Origin: an uncultured Prevotellaceae bacterium
GTDB taxonomy: Bacteria > Bacteroidota > Bacteroidia > Bacteroidales > Bacteroidaceae
NCBI GenBank assembly: GCA_900543815.1
Contig: UQST01000019.1
Coordinates: forward strand, 1 to 51,603
Length of the DNA: 51,603 nucleotides
Direction: 5' to 3'
The stretch's first letter is position 1. Every line of letters starts with the position of its first letter. Shown in pieces: positions 33,013-42,404 of the stretch. The position numbers and the translations under genes were made by a program. The notes beneath the pieces are model-generated. The model was not told where the DNA came from. It ran no database searches and was given only the letters and a program-made list of their open reading frames with translations.

Positions 33013-35865
33013 ATGGCAAGAGAATACAACTTCCGAGAGATTGAGAAGAAATGGCACCAGAAATGGGTGGCCAACCACACATACCAGGTGAAGGAGGACA
33101 CAGGCAAGAAGAAGTTCTACGTCCTCAACATGTTCCCCTACCCAAGCGGAGCAGGACTGCACGTGGGTCATCCGCTCGGATATATAGCCAGCGACATCTA
33201 TGCACGCTATAAGCGTCTGCAGGGCTACAACGTTCTCAACCCCATGGGATATGACTCCTACGGACTGCCAGCCGAGCAATATGCCATACAGACAGGGCAG
33301 CACCCCGAGAAGACCACCTTCCAGAACATCGACCGCTACCGCGAGCAGCTGGACAAGATAGGCTTCTGCTTCGATTGGGACCGCGAAGTGCGCACCTGCT
33401 CTCCCGACTATTACCACTGGACACAATGGGCTTTCCAGAAGATGTTCGGCTCGTTCTTCTGCACATCATGCCAGAAAGCACAGCCCATCGAGAAGCTCAT
33501 AGAGCACCTGGAGAAGCACGGAACAGAGGGACTGCACGCAGCATGCAGCGAGGAGATGACCTTCACCGCCCAGGAATGGAACGCCATGAGCGAGCAGGAG
33601 AAGAGCCAGACGCTGATGAACTACCGCATTGCCTTCATGGGTGAAACCATGGTGAACTGGTGCCCCAAACTGGGTACCGTGCTGGCCAACGACGAGGTGG
33701 TAGAGGGAGTGAGCGTGCGTGGAGGCTACCCCGTAGAACAGAAGAAGATGCGCCAATGGTGCCTGAGAGTGAGCGCCTACGCACAAAGGTTGCTCGACGG
33801 ACTGGACACCATCGAATGGAGCGACTCTATCAAGGAGACTCAGAAGAACTGGATAGGACGCAGCGAAGGCGCTGAGGTGGAGTTCCAGATAGCCGATACA
33901 GACGAGAAGTTTACCATCTTCACCACACGTGCCGACACCATGTTCGGTGTAACCTTCATGGTTCTGGCACCCGAGAGCGAACTGGTGCAGAAGCTGACCA
34001 CCGACGCTCAGAAGGCCGAGGTGGAGCAGTATCTGGCCTACGTGAAGGGCCGTACCGAGCGCGAGAGGCAGATTGACCACCGCGTGACAGGTGTGTTCTC
34101 GGGTTCTTATGCCATCAATCCCTTCACCGGCGAGCGTAATCCCATATGGATAAGTGAGTACGTGCTGGCAGGATATGGTACTGGTGCCATCATGGCCGTA
34201 CCGGCCCATGACAGCCGCGACTATGCCTTTGCACGCCATTTCAACCTCCCCATCATACCCCTGATAGAGGGTGCCGACGTGAGCGAGGAGAGTTATGACG
34301 CCAAGGAGGGAATCGTGTGCAACAGCCCTGCCGAGGGAAAGACTCCTTACTGCGATCTGGTTCTGAACGGACTGACAGTAAAGCAGGCCATAGCAGCCAC
34401 CAAGGAGTACGTCGAGAGCCACCAGCTGGGCAGGGTGAAGGTAAACTTCCGCCTGCGCGATGCCATCTTCAGCCGTCAGCGCTACTGGGGCGAACCGTTC
34501 CCCGTTTATTACAAGCACGGAATGCCTCAGATGATACCAGAGGATTGCCTGCCAGTGGAGTTGCCTCAGGTGGAGAACTTCCTGCCCACCGAGACGGGCG
34601 AACCTCCCTTGGGCCATGCACAGATGTGGGCATGGGACGAGAAGCAGCGTAAGATAGTGGACAAGGCACTGGTGGATGACCAGACAGTATTCCCCATCGA
34701 ACTCTACACCATGCCTGGCTTCGCCGGTTCATCTGCCTACTACCTGCGCTACATGGACCCACACAACAGCCAGGCACTCGTTGGCAAGGAGGCCGATGAA
34801 TACTGGCAGAACGTAGATCTGTATGTGGGTGGCAGCGAGCATGCTACCGGTCACCTCATCTATAGCCGCTTCTGGAACAAATTCCTCTTCGACCTGGGCG
34901 TTTCCTGCAAGGAAGAACCGTTCCAGAAACTGGTTAACCAAGGCATGATACAGGGCCGCTCCAACTTTGTATATCGCATCAAGGACACCAACAAGTTCGT
35001 ATCTCTGGGTCTGAAGGACCAGTACGACACTACTCCCATACATGTAGATGTCAACATCGTGAAGAATGACATCCTCGACACAGAAGCCTTCCGCGCCTGG
35101 CGACCCGAATATGCAACGGCCGAGTTCGTGCTTGAGGACGGCAAGTATGTGTGCGGCTGGGCCATCGAGAAGATGTCGAAGAGCATGTTCAACGTGGTCA
35201 ACCCCGACATGATAGTGGATAAGTTCGGTGCCGACACCCTGCGCCTGTATGAGATGTTCCTGGGTCCGGTGGAGCAGTCAAAGCCCTGGGATACCAACGG
35301 CATCGACGGTTGCCACCGCTTCCTGAAGAAGTTCTGGTCGCTCTTCTGGAGCAAGGACGGAGCACTGCAGGCCGATGACAGCGAGCCTACAGCCGACAAC
35401 CTCAAGAGCCTGCACAAGCTGATCAAGAAGGTGAGCACCGATATAGAGGAGTTCTCATACAACACCAGCATATCAGCCTTCATGGTGGCATGCAACGAGC
35501 TGAGCCAGCAGAAGTGCCATGCACGCGCCATCCTGGAGCCCTTCACCGTGCTCCTCGCTCCTTTTGCCCCGCATATAGCCGAGGAGCTGTGGGAAGCTAT
35601 GGGCCACACAACAAGCATCTGTGACGCACAATGGCCTGTGTTCGAGGAGAAGTATCTGGTTGAGAGCAGCGTGCGACTGGGCGTGCAGTTCAACGGCAAG
35701 GTACGTTTCGCCATGGAATTCCCTGCCAGCGCCACTCCCGAAGAGATGGTAGCTATGGCCACCAGCGCTCCCGAAGCACAGAAGTACCTCGATGGCATGC
35801 AGGTGGTGAAGACCATCGCCATCCCCGGACGCATTGTGAACATAGTCATCAAGCCACAAGCATAA
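33013..35865 (+). CDS. leuS: Leucyl-tRNA synthetase
   Basis: Class I synthetase charging tRNA-Leu. H50-V-G-H53 is the HIGH motif and K720-M-S-K-S724 the KMSKS loop. The editing domain is present (residues about 280-430, FTIFTTRADTMFGVTFMVLAPES; GTGAIMAVPAHDSRDYAFA). The 950-residue length exceeds the 860 of E. coli because of an insert near residues 155-205 (CTSCQKAQPIEKLIEHLEKHG...) typical of Bacteroidota. The anticodon-binding and C-terminal domains are complete. It is first in a co-directional run; yitT starts 19 bp after the stop. Confidence 0.98.
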   Translation: MAREYNFREIEKKWHQKWVANHTYQVKEDTGKKKFYVLNMFPYPSGAGLHVGHPLGYIASDIYARYKRLQGYNVLNPMGYDSYGLPAEQYAIQTGQHPEKTTFQNIDRYREQLDKIGFCFDWDREVRTCSPDYYHWTQWAFQKMFGSFFCTSCQKAQPIEKLIEHLEKHGTEGLHAACSEEMTFTAQEWNAMSEQEKSQTLMNYRIAFMGETMVNWCPKLGTVLANDEVVEGVSVRGGYPVEQKKMRQWCLRVSAYAQRLLDGLDTIEWSDSIKETQKNWIGRSEGAEVEFQIADTDEKFTIFTTRADTMFGVTFMVLAPESELVQKLTTDAQKAEVEQYLAYVKGRTERERQIDHRVTGVFSGSYAINPFTGERNPIWISEYVLAGYGTGAIMAVPAHDSRDYAFARHFNLPIIPLIEGADVSEESYDAKEGIVCNSPAEGKTPYCDLVLNGLTVKQAIAATKEYVESHQLGRVKVNFRLRDAIFSRQRYWGEPFPVYYKHGMPQMIPEDCLPVELPQVENFLPTETGEPPLGHAQMWAWDEKQRKIVDKALVDDQTVFPIELYTMPGFAGSSAYYLRYMDPHNSQALVGKEADEYWQNVDLYVGGSEHATGHLIYSRFWNKFLFDLGVSCKEEPFQKLVNQGMIQGRSNFVYRIKDTNKFVSLGLKDQYDTTPIHVDVNIVKNDILDTEAFRAWRPEYATAEFVLEDGKYVCGWAIEKMSKSMFNVVNPDMIVDKFGADTLRLYEMFLGPVEQSKPWDTNGIDGCHRFLKKFWSLFWSKDGALQADDSEPTADNLKSLHKLIKKVSTDIEEFSYNTSISAFMVACNELSQQKCHARAILEPFTVLLAPFAPHIAEELWEAMGHTTSICDAQWPVFEEKYLVESSVRLGVQFNGKVRFAMEFPASATPEEMVAMATSAPEAQKYLDGMQVVKTIAIPGRIVNIVIKPQA

Positions 35866-35884
35866 AACAACGCCATATACTGCA

Positions 35885-36775
35885 ATGAGCAACAAGAGAC
35901 TGCGCGCCTGGGAATTCTTCAAGGATTTCATGTCCATCAATCTGGGTATGGCCATCTATTCATTAGGATGGGCTGCCTTCCTGCTGCCTTATCATATCAC
36001 CACCGGAGGTATGGCTGGTCTGCTGGCCATCATATATTATGTGACTGGCTTCCCCATCAGCATAGGTCTGCTACTGGTCAACAGCGTACTGCTCACCATA
36101 GCCTTCAAGCCCCTGGGATGGAAATTCGTGCTCAAGACAGCCTATGCTGTGGTGGCACTCTCCACCTTCCTGAGCCTGGGACAAAGCATGGTGACCGACG
36201 ACCAAGGACAACTCATCCAGATTCTGGGCGAGGGTCAGGATTCGATGGCATGCGTCTTGGGAGCCGTTCTCAACGGTTTGGGCATCGGCATCGTATTCCT
36301 TGCCGGAGGCAGCACAGGCGGATGGGACGTGATAGCAGCGCTTATCAACAAGTACCGCAATGTGTCTTTGGGCCGAGTGCTGCTCTATCTCGACCTGGTG
36401 GTCATCGGTTCCTGCTGGCCCATCTTCCACGATTGGCGGATGGTGGTATTCGGCTATGTGACCCTGGCTGTATATACTTATGCACTCGACCTGCTGGTCA
36501 ACAGCACCCGGCAAGATACCCAGTTCATCATCTTCACCTGCAAGAGCAAGGAGATATGCGACCGCATAGTGAGCGAGACAGTACACTCTGTGACCGTCAT
36601 CAACGGTGAGGGTTACTACAGTCATCAGGAGATAAAGGTGCTTATCACCATTGTGCACAAGTCGGAACAGGTGAATATCCTGCGCATGATACAGGAGATA
36701 GACCCCTGCGCCTTTGTATCGCAAAGCCGGGCCGAAGGTGTATATGGCAACGGCTTCAATGTCATCAAGGCATAA
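35885..36775 (+). CDS. YitT family membrane protein, first paralogue
   Basis: The 296-residue protein has a five-to-six-helix YitT membrane domain (LLPYHITTGGMAGLLAII; GIGIVFLAGGSTGGWDVIAALINKY) and a C-terminal cytoplasmic DUF2179 domain (TQFIIFTCKSKEICDRIV; AFVSQSRAEGVYGNGFNVIK). The family is widespread but its transport substrate is not established. It begins 19 bp behind leuS. The gene 143 bp downstream encodes a paralogue with the same two domains, so the pair is a tandem duplication that has diverged considerably. Confidence 0.93.
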   Translation: MSNKRLRAWEFFKDFMSINLGMAIYSLGWAAFLLPYHITTGGMAGLLAIIYYVTGFPISIGLLLVNSVLLTIAFKPLGWKFVLKTAYAVVALSTFLSLGQSMVTDDQGQLIQILGEGQDSMACVLGAVLNGLGIGIVFLAGGSTGGWDVIAALINKYRNVSLGRVLLYLDLVVIGSCWPIFHDWRMVVFGYVTLAVYTYALDLLVNSTRQDTQFIIFTCKSKEICDRIVSETVHSVTVINGEGYYSHQEIKVLITIVHKSEQVNILRMIQEIDPCAFVSQSRAEGVYGNGFNVIKA

Positions 36776-36918
36776 GCAAAGAGGCTGAACAGCCTTTGAA
36801 AGCCTGCTGCGGCAGCAATGAAGTCCGATTGAGCGGCCTCCGGCAGCCGACCACTGGCAGCAAGAAAGCCCAAAGGCATACATTATTCATATATATAAGC
36901 AGATAAAAAGAAAGTTAT

Positions 36919-37827
36919 ATGACGGCAACGAAACTATTGGGAGAGAATCCCCGCAACCTGCTGCGTGACTATGCCCAGATAATTCTTGGCATCTTCATAT
37001 ACACGGTGGGTTACACATGCTTCCTGCTTCCCTACCAGATTATCACTGGCGGACTGAGCGGCGTATCGACAATCATCTACTATCTGATGGGCATTCATCC
37101 CAACTATACCTACTTTTGTGTCAACGGCGTACTCATCTTGCTGGCCGGACGCATTATGGGATGGCGCTACATGGTGAGGACTCTGATAGCCACGTTTATC
37201 ATCTCCTTCTTCATGGATATTATGCAGAGCTACATCACGACCATCGGTCCCGACGGAAAGGAACAGCTTGCCCGCATCATAGGCGACCAGAAGTTCATGG
37301 CTTGCGTAATCGGTGGCATCATGGAAGGACTGGGTCTGGCCATCGTGTTCATGGCAGGAGGAAGCACCGGGGGAACCGATATCATTGCCAGCAGTATCAA
37401 CAAGTACCGCAATATCTCGCTGGGACGACTGCTCCTCTTCATCGATGTGATAATCATCGCAGGCAGCTATCTGCTGTTCCGCAACCTTGAGATCATGGTG
37501 GTGGGATACCTTACGATGTTCATCAGCATGAACTTCCTCGACTTCGTCATCAACGGTGCCAGGCAGAGCGTACAGTTCATCATCGTGAGCAGCAAGCCGG
37601 ATGAGATAGCACATGAGATAAATGTGCGGCTCGACAGAGGTGTGACCGTACTCTATGGCGAAGGCTTCTACACCAAGGAGAAGCGCCAGGTGCTGCTCAT
37701 CCTGGCCAAGAAATATGAGAGTCGCCAGATATTCTCCCTCATCAAGCAGATTGATGGCAACGCCTTTGTATCGATGAGCAACGTGGAAGGTGTGTTCGGT
37801 GAGGGATTCGACACAATAAAGAAGTAA
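36919..37827 (+). CDS. YitT family membrane protein, second paralogue
   Basis: The 302-residue protein has the same plan as its neighbour: membrane domain with LLPYQIITGGLSGVSTIIYY and GLAIVFMAGGSTGGTDIIAS, and DUF2179 tail with VQFIIVSSKPDEIAHEI and AFVSMSNVEGVFGEGFDTIKK. The most marked difference in the glycine-rich loop is GGTDII in place of GGWDVI. rdgB starts 2 bp after the stop, so these two are translationally linked. Function is unknown. Confidence 0.93.
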   Translation: MTATKLLGENPRNLLRDYAQIILGIFIYTVGYTCFLLPYQIITGGLSGVSTIIYYLMGIHPNYTYFCVNGVLILLAGRIMGWRYMVRTLIATFIISFFMDIMQSYITTIGPDGKEQLARIIGDQKFMACVIGGIMEGLGLAIVFMAGGSTGGTDIIASSINKYRNISLGRLLLFIDVIIIAGSYLLFRNLEIMVVGYLTMFISMNFLDFVINGARQSVQFIIVSSKPDEIAHEINVRLDRGVTVLYGEGFYTKEKRQVLLILAKKYESRQIFSLIKQIDGNAFVSMSNVEGVFGEGFDTIKK

Positions 37828-37829
37828 GC

Positions 37830-38429
37830 ATGAAGAAACTGGTTATGGCCACCAACAATGCCGACAAGCTGCATGAGGTGAGACAGATGCTCGAGGGCAA
37901 GTACGAGATATGCTCGCTTGCCGAAATCGGTTGTCACGAGGATATCCCCGAGACAGCCGACACGCTGGAAGGCAATGCCTTGCAGAAGATGCGCTACGTG
38001 AAGGAGCATTACGGCATCGACTGCTTTGCCGATGATACCGGCCTGGAGGTGGAGGCACTGGATGGTGCACCCGGAGTATATACAGCACGCTTCGGCATGA
38101 TGAACGGTTACGGCAAGAGCCATGATGCCCAAGCCAACATACGCTGCCTGCTGGACAAGCTGGAACAAGCCACTTCACGCCGTGCCCAATTCCACACCGC
38201 TGTAGCTCTCAGCCTCAATGGTGAGGAACATCTGTTCCATGGCATAGTCAAAGGAGAGATTTTGCACGAACAGGTGGGGCAGGAAGGCTTCGGCTACGAC
38301 CCTGTCTTTGCACCCGACGAAGCAGGCGGTCTGGCCTTTGCCCAGATGGATATGAAGGCCAAGAATGCCATCAGCCATCGCGGAAGAGCCATTGCCCAAC
38401 TGGCACGCTTTCTGTCTGAACAAGCCTAA
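37830..38429 (+). CDS. rdgB: Non-canonical purine NTP pyrophosphatase (XTP/dITP diphosphatase)
   Basis: Hydrolyses dITP, XTP and ITP to monophosphates and so keeps deaminated purines out of DNA and RNA. The 199-residue length is typical of the Ham1 family. The conserved pieces are the substrate-binding start MATNNADKLHEVRQML, the catalytic-metal region FADDTGLEVEALDGAPGVY, GFGYDPVF and AISHRGRA. It follows yitT by 2 bp and precedes porZ by 12 bp. Confidence 0.97.
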   Translation: MKKLVMATNNADKLHEVRQMLEGKYEICSLAEIGCHEDIPETADTLEGNALQKMRYVKEHYGIDCFADDTGLEVEALDGAPGVYTARFGMMNGYGKSHDAQANIRCLLDKLEQATSRRAQFHTAVALSLNGEEHLFHGIVKGEILHEQVGQEGFGYDPVFAPDEAGGLAFAQMDMKAKNAISHRGRAIAQLARFLSEQA

Positions 38430-38441
38430 AGAGCATACACC

Positions 38442-40754
38442 ATGATGAGAAGGATTTCACTGGCACTACTGGCCCTCACAGCCTCGCTCGCCATCCTGAG
38501 CCCAATGCAGGCATCGGCGCAGCAGATAGGCACCTGGAATGTATATCCCAGCTATTGGAACGCCACACGCAATGTGGTGGCTGGCGACATCATATACTCG
38601 CTCACCGACGGCAACCTGCTGGCCTACAGCACCGGCGATTCCGAGGTGCGCACATTCGACTGCCTCACGCAGCTCAATGGTATAAAGGTGAGCCAGATAG
38701 CCTATTCGACTGCCGCGAAACGTCTCATCATTGCCTATGACGACTGCAACATCGACCTCATGAACTCAGTGGGCGAAGTGCAGAACCTAAGTGCACTGCG
38801 CGACAAGAGTATGACCTCGAAGACTCTCAACGGCCTGTGCGTGGAGGGGAAAATGGCTTATCTGGCCATGAGTTTCGGTGTGGTGGAAGTGGATATGCAG
38901 GAGGGGGTGTTCAGAAACACCTATATTCTGGACCGGAATGTGCAGTCGGTCACTCTGCTCAATGGTTCCATCTATGCTGCCACCGCACAAGGGGTGCTGC
39001 GCGGAAAACTTTCCGACAACCTGCAGGACAAGTCGAAGTGGACTACCACTGCAGGAGGCAACTTCAAGCAGCTCACTACGATGGGCAACGAAATCATTGC
39101 CCGTGCCAATGTAAACCTCTACACCCTGTCGCCCGAGGGCAGAACCACACTCTTCTCAAGCGGCAACTTTACCTTCATGAACCTTACAGGAGGCACACTC
39201 GTGTGGGGCAACAGCCAACAGATAAACTTCTGCCAGAGCACAGGAAAGGTGACTACCGTGAAGGCAAACAATACCTGGCAGGATGCCTCATACGCCAGCG
39301 GCACCTTCTGGACAAGCGAGGGTGAGAATGGACTGCGAGCCTATACGCTCAAGGAAGGACAGTTTGTGCCATCGGCAGGCCCCATCCAGCCCAACAGCCC
39401 CAAGAATGACCTTGCCTACAGAATAAGTTGGGCAGGCGACCGGTTGCTGGTGGCTGGAGGAACAAATACCGTAGGCAGCGACTACCATCCCGCTACAGCC
39501 ATGTATCTGGAGGACGGTAAATGGACCAACCTGCAGGAGATGCAGGCTGCACCAGAAGGCTATACCAACTTCCGACTCTACAATACAACCAATCTGGTAC
39601 AGGATCCCGACGACCCCGCACACCACTTCGCCAGCCCCTACCGCAGCGGTCTGTGTGAATATAAGGACGGTAAGTTTGTACACCTATACCACTCCGACAA
39701 CTCCCCCTTGACAAGTATTCTGCCCGACAGCAAGAGTTACTACAACTTTGTGTCGTGCAGCGGACTCACCTTCGACCAGGAGCGCAACCTGTGGATGCTC
39801 TGTAGCCAGACAGACACAATCATACGCATCCGCAAACCAAACGGCGCTTGGAAGGGACTTTACTATTATGAAATAGCCGATGCATCACTCTGCGACGACT
39901 ATCTCATGCACTCCAGCGGACTGGTGATGATGGTGAGCCGAAGGCTGGACAAGCGAGGGTTCTTCTGTCTGGACTATAACCAGACCCTCGACAACAGGGC
40001 TGATGACAAGCACATGCTACGCCGCAATATCGTCAATCAAGACAATACCAGCTACATCCCAGAGGAATTCTACTGCCTGTGTGAAGACCTCGACGGCACA
40101 GTATGGGCGGGTACAAGCCTGGGACTCTTTGTCATCCCCGACCCCACAAAGTTCTTCGACAACGATTTCCACTACGAGCAAATCAAGATAAACCGCAATG
40201 ACGGAAGCGGACTGGCCGACTATCTGCTCAATGGAGTGAGCATCAGTTGCATCACCACAGATGGTGCCAACCGCAAATGGATAGGCACTCACGACAACGG
40301 ACTCTACCTCATCAGCGCTGACGGACAGGAGATGCTGCACCATTTCACCACCGATGATTCGCCCATACTGAGCAATAGCATACAGTCTGTGGCCGTGCAT
40401 CCCACCACAGGTATGGTGATGATAGCCACCGACAAGGGACTTTGCAGTTATGTGGCAGATGCCACCGAGGGTGCCGACAAGATGGATGCCGATGATGTGC
40501 TGGTGGTTCCCAATCCCGTGACAGCCGACTATACCGGCCCGATAGCCGTGCGTGGACTGGCACGTGACTCTGAAGTGAAGATACTCTCAAGCAGCGGACA
40601 ACTGGTGTGGAGCGGCACATCTGCCGGCGGCACATTCACTTGGAACGGCTGTAATAAACAGGGAAAGCGCGTAGCATCGGGCGTTTATCACGTGGTGGCA
40701 AATAATGCAGCGGGCAAGAATGCCATAGTCACACGCATTGTCATCATCAAGTGA
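38442..40754 (+). CDS. porZ: Type IX secretion protein PorZ
   Basis: The 770-residue exported protein (signal ending near MQASAQQ) opens QIGTWNVYPSYWNATRNVV and is built of two beta-propellers with repeated blades (DGNLLAYST, GSIYAATAQGVLRGKL, GTVWAGTSLGLFVI, NRKWIGTHDNGLYLIS). The C-terminal 90 residues form a type IX sorting-like domain (VPNPVTADYTGPIAVRGL, GQLVWSG, GVYHVVANN). Length, architecture and start agree with Porphyromonas gingivalis PorZ, a surface part of the attachment complex that delivers anionic LPS to PorU for anchoring cargo. No other por gene is nearby. A second possible ATG is one codon downstream. Confidence 0.88.
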   Translation: MMRRISLALLALTASLAILSPMQASAQQIGTWNVYPSYWNATRNVVAGDIIYSLTDGNLLAYSTGDSEVRTFDCLTQLNGIKVSQIAYSTAAKRLIIAYDDCNIDLMNSVGEVQNLSALRDKSMTSKTLNGLCVEGKMAYLAMSFGVVEVDMQEGVFRNTYILDRNVQSVTLLNGSIYAATAQGVLRGKLSDNLQDKSKWTTTAGGNFKQLTTMGNEIIARANVNLYTLSPEGRTTLFSSGNFTFMNLTGGTLVWGNSQQINFCQSTGKVTTVKANNTWQDASYASGTFWTSEGENGLRAYTLKEGQFVPSAGPIQPNSPKNDLAYRISWAGDRLLVAGGTNTVGSDYHPATAMYLEDGKWTNLQEMQAAPEGYTNFRLYNTTNLVQDPDDPAHHFASPYRSGLCEYKDGKFVHLYHSDNSPLTSILPDSKSYYNFVSCSGLTFDQERNLWMLCSQTDTIIRIRKPNGAWKGLYYYEIADASLCDDYLMHSSGLVMMVSRRLDKRGFFCLDYNQTLDNRADDKHMLRRNIVNQDNTSYIPEEFYCLCEDLDGTVWAGTSLGLFVIPDPTKFFDNDFHYEQIKINRNDGSGLADYLLNGVSISCITTDGANRKWIGTHDNGLYLISADGQEMLHHFTTDDSPILSNSIQSVAVHPTTGMVMIATDKGLCSYVADATEGADKMDADDVLVVPNPVTADYTGPIAVRGLARDSEVKILSSSGQLVWSGTSAGGTFTWNGCNKQGKRVASGVYHVVANNAAGKNAIVTRIVIIK

Positions 40755-40779
40755 GGACAATGGAAAAAGACTATGAGTT

Positions 40780-41331
40780 ATGAGCGAACCGTCTGAACAT
40801 ATCCTGTATCTGCAGTCCTACCAGTCGCCATGCGGACTCCTCACCCTGGGACAGACTCACGACTGTATCTGTCTATGCGTCTGGAGCGATACGACTGCCT
40901 GCCGGATAATCATGGAGCGCACTCTCAGATGGTTTGACAGAAAGACGCTGGAGCAGCCCACCAGCCTGCTTACGACGGCCAAAGAGCAACTTGACGAGTA
41001 TTTCAAAGGCACACGCACCAAGTTCACAATTCCCCTTCTCATGCCAGGCACCAAATTCCAGTGGCGCACGTGGGAAGCATTGCAGGAGATACCATACGGA
41101 CAAACCGTCTCCTACAGCGCCATTGCCCAGCGCCTGAAAGTAAATATCCCTGTAAGGGAAATAGCACGAGTAATAGCAAGCAATCCCCTGAACATCTTCA
41201 TCCCATGCCACCGTGTCATTGGCAAGAACCAGTCACTCACGGGCTATGCAGGAGGTCTCCAGGCCAAGCAATACCTGCTGGAACATGAAGGAAACATGCT
41301 TCCCCTCTCGTTGGCAGAAAACTGCCCCTAA
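40780..41331 (+). CDS. ogt: Methylated-DNA-protein-cysteine methyltransferase
   Basis: Suicide repair protein that moves the alkyl group from O6-alkylguanine to its own Cys. C143 in IPCHRVIG is the acceptor. The DNA-binding wing (FQWRTWEALQEIPYGQTVSYSAIA) and the motif SLTGYAGGLQAKQYLLEHE complete the active domain; the 183-residue length includes the usual N-terminal ribonuclease-like domain. It starts 25 bp behind porZ, at the end of the leuS run. A palindrome array begins 3 bp after its stop codon. Confidence 0.95.
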   Translation: MSEPSEHILYLQSYQSPCGLLTLGQTHDCICLCVWSDTTACRIIMERTLRWFDRKTLEQPTSLLTTAKEQLDEYFKGTRTKFTIPLLMPGTKFQWRTWEALQEIPYGQTVSYSAIAQRLKVNIPVREIARVIASNPLNIFIPCHRVIGKNQSLTGYAGGLQAKQYLLEHEGNMLPLSLAENCP

Positions 41332-41332
41332 A

Positions 41333-41420
41333 AAGTATCCAAGGATACTTGGCAATTTATCCAAGGATAAACGGGCAAGTATCCTTGGATACTTTGCCAA
41401 GTAACCTTGCTTCTGTTTTT
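41333..41420. repeat. Array of palindromes at exact 22-bp pitch (family C)
   Basis: GTATCC-AA-GGATAC (41335-41348), TTATCC-AA-GGATAA (41357-41370) and GTATCC-TT-GGATAC (41379-41392) have centres 22 bp apart. A decayed fourth unit starts AAGTAACCTTGC at 41399. The third unit is the exact reverse complement of the first over 18 bases. It lies directly behind ogt, between converging genes, and could also act as a transcription end signal. Confidence 0.85.
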
Positions 41421-41449
41421 CGCCTTCCCTAACACTATCCACAAAGGAG

Positions 41450-41474
41450 CCTGTTCAGTAACTTACCGAACAGG
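41450..41474 (-). terminator. Possible terminator overlapping the stop of the radical SAM gene
   Basis: On the minus strand CCTGTTC...GAACAGG forms a 7-bp stem with an 11-nt loop; the stop codon at 41455-41457 lies inside it. CTCCTTTG follows. Confidence 0.45.
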
Positions 41475-42255
41475 GTATGCCCAGTGCACGAATGCGCTCT
41501 CCTATGGCATCGAGCACGGCTGCCGGTGTCTTCTGAAGCCCGCTGGCAGGCGTTTCGCGGTCTATAGTATAAATCATCACTTGACGTGGACTTATGCGCT
41601 GCAGGGCACTCAGATAGGGCTGTATGTAGTCTTCGCCGGTATTGTCAATGGGTTCACCGTCAAGTGTTCCGCCCATAAACATGGTCTGTATGATGCAATG
41701 CCCCTCGAAGGCAGCCAGCTGCTCCACCTGCTCCTCCACACTGTAGTGCCCCTGGGGGCGATCTACCTTATTTATATAGGCGCTGCTTACGGTGTCCAGC
41801 TTCAGTATGTTGTTGTCAAAGAGCATCAGTGCCTCCCTCACCTCGGGGCGGCTTATCTGGGTGGCATTGCTCAGTATGCTCATCTTGGCAGTCGGGCAAC
41901 ATTCATCGCACACCGTCTTCACACGGCGGACGATAGCGGGAAACTGGGGGTTAAGCGTAGGTTCCCCATTGCCGGCGAAAGTGAGCACGTCGGGTGTCAC
42001 TCCCTGTTGGCGCATCTCGGCCAGTTTGCTCCTGAGCGCCTGCTCCACTTCATCTATGGTGGGCAAGGCATTGTGCGTGCGGTGGTCCTTGTTGAATCCA
42101 CACTCACAATAGACGCAGTCGAAACTGCATAGTTTGCCTCCATGCGGCAGGAGGTTGATACCCAGCGAAATGCCCAGACGACGGCTGTGGATGGGGCCGA
42201 AGACAGGTGAAGGATAGATGACAGTGCTCATAACTTTACTTCTCAATGTTTCCAT
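41455..42255 (-). CDS. Radical SAM protein (COG0731-like)
   Basis: The 266-residue protein has the iron-sulfur cluster motif C43-x3-C47-x2-C50 (CSFDCVYC) shortly after the family phrase FGPIHSRRLGISLGINLLP, and TFAGNGEPTLNP as the SAM-binding GGE-like motif. It belongs to the group related to the TYW1 wybutosine enzyme core, widespread in Bacteroidota but with no established substrate. Two ATG codons fit, at 42253-42255 and 42229-42231; the upstream one lies 29 bp from a -7 box. It stands alone between the ogt run and a divergent DUF4294 gene. Confidence 0.92.
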   Translation of the reverse strand: METLRSKVMSTVIYPSPVFGPIHSRRLGISLGINLLPHGGKLCSFDCVYCECGFNKDHRTHNALPTIDEVEQALRSKLAEMRQQGVTPDVLTFAGNGEPTLNPQFPAIVRRVKTVCDECCPTAKMSILSNATQISRPEVREALMLFDNNILKLDTVSSAYINKVDRPQGHYSVEEQVEQLAAFEGHCIIQTMFMGGTLDGEPIDNTGEDYIQPYLSALQRISPRQVMIYTIDRETPASGLQKTPAAVLDAIGERIRALGIPCSVSY

Positions 42256-42283
42256 ACAGGATGCGATTCCTGCTTACGGAGGG

Positions 42284-42291
42284 CAAAGTTA
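42284..42291 (-). promoter_or_regulatory. -7 promoter box of the radical SAM gene
   Basis: CAAAGTTA on the plus strand reads TAACTTTG, 29 bp before the ATG at 42255. Confidence 0.5.
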
Positions 42292-42384
42292 GGGGTAAAA
42301 GCGTAAATAGTGCTAACTTTACCTAAACAATTATAACGATTCGCTTTTTTGTGCTCCACTGTTACACGCTAACGTAAATCTTTG

Positions 42385-42392
42385 TATTTTTG
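42385..42392 (+). promoter_or_regulatory. -7 promoter box of the DUF4294 gene
   Basis: TATTTTTG matches TAnnTTTG and ends only 12 bp before the ATG at 42405, leaving a leader of a few bases. Confidence 0.45.
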
Positions 42393-42404
42393 CACATAAA
42401 TAGT

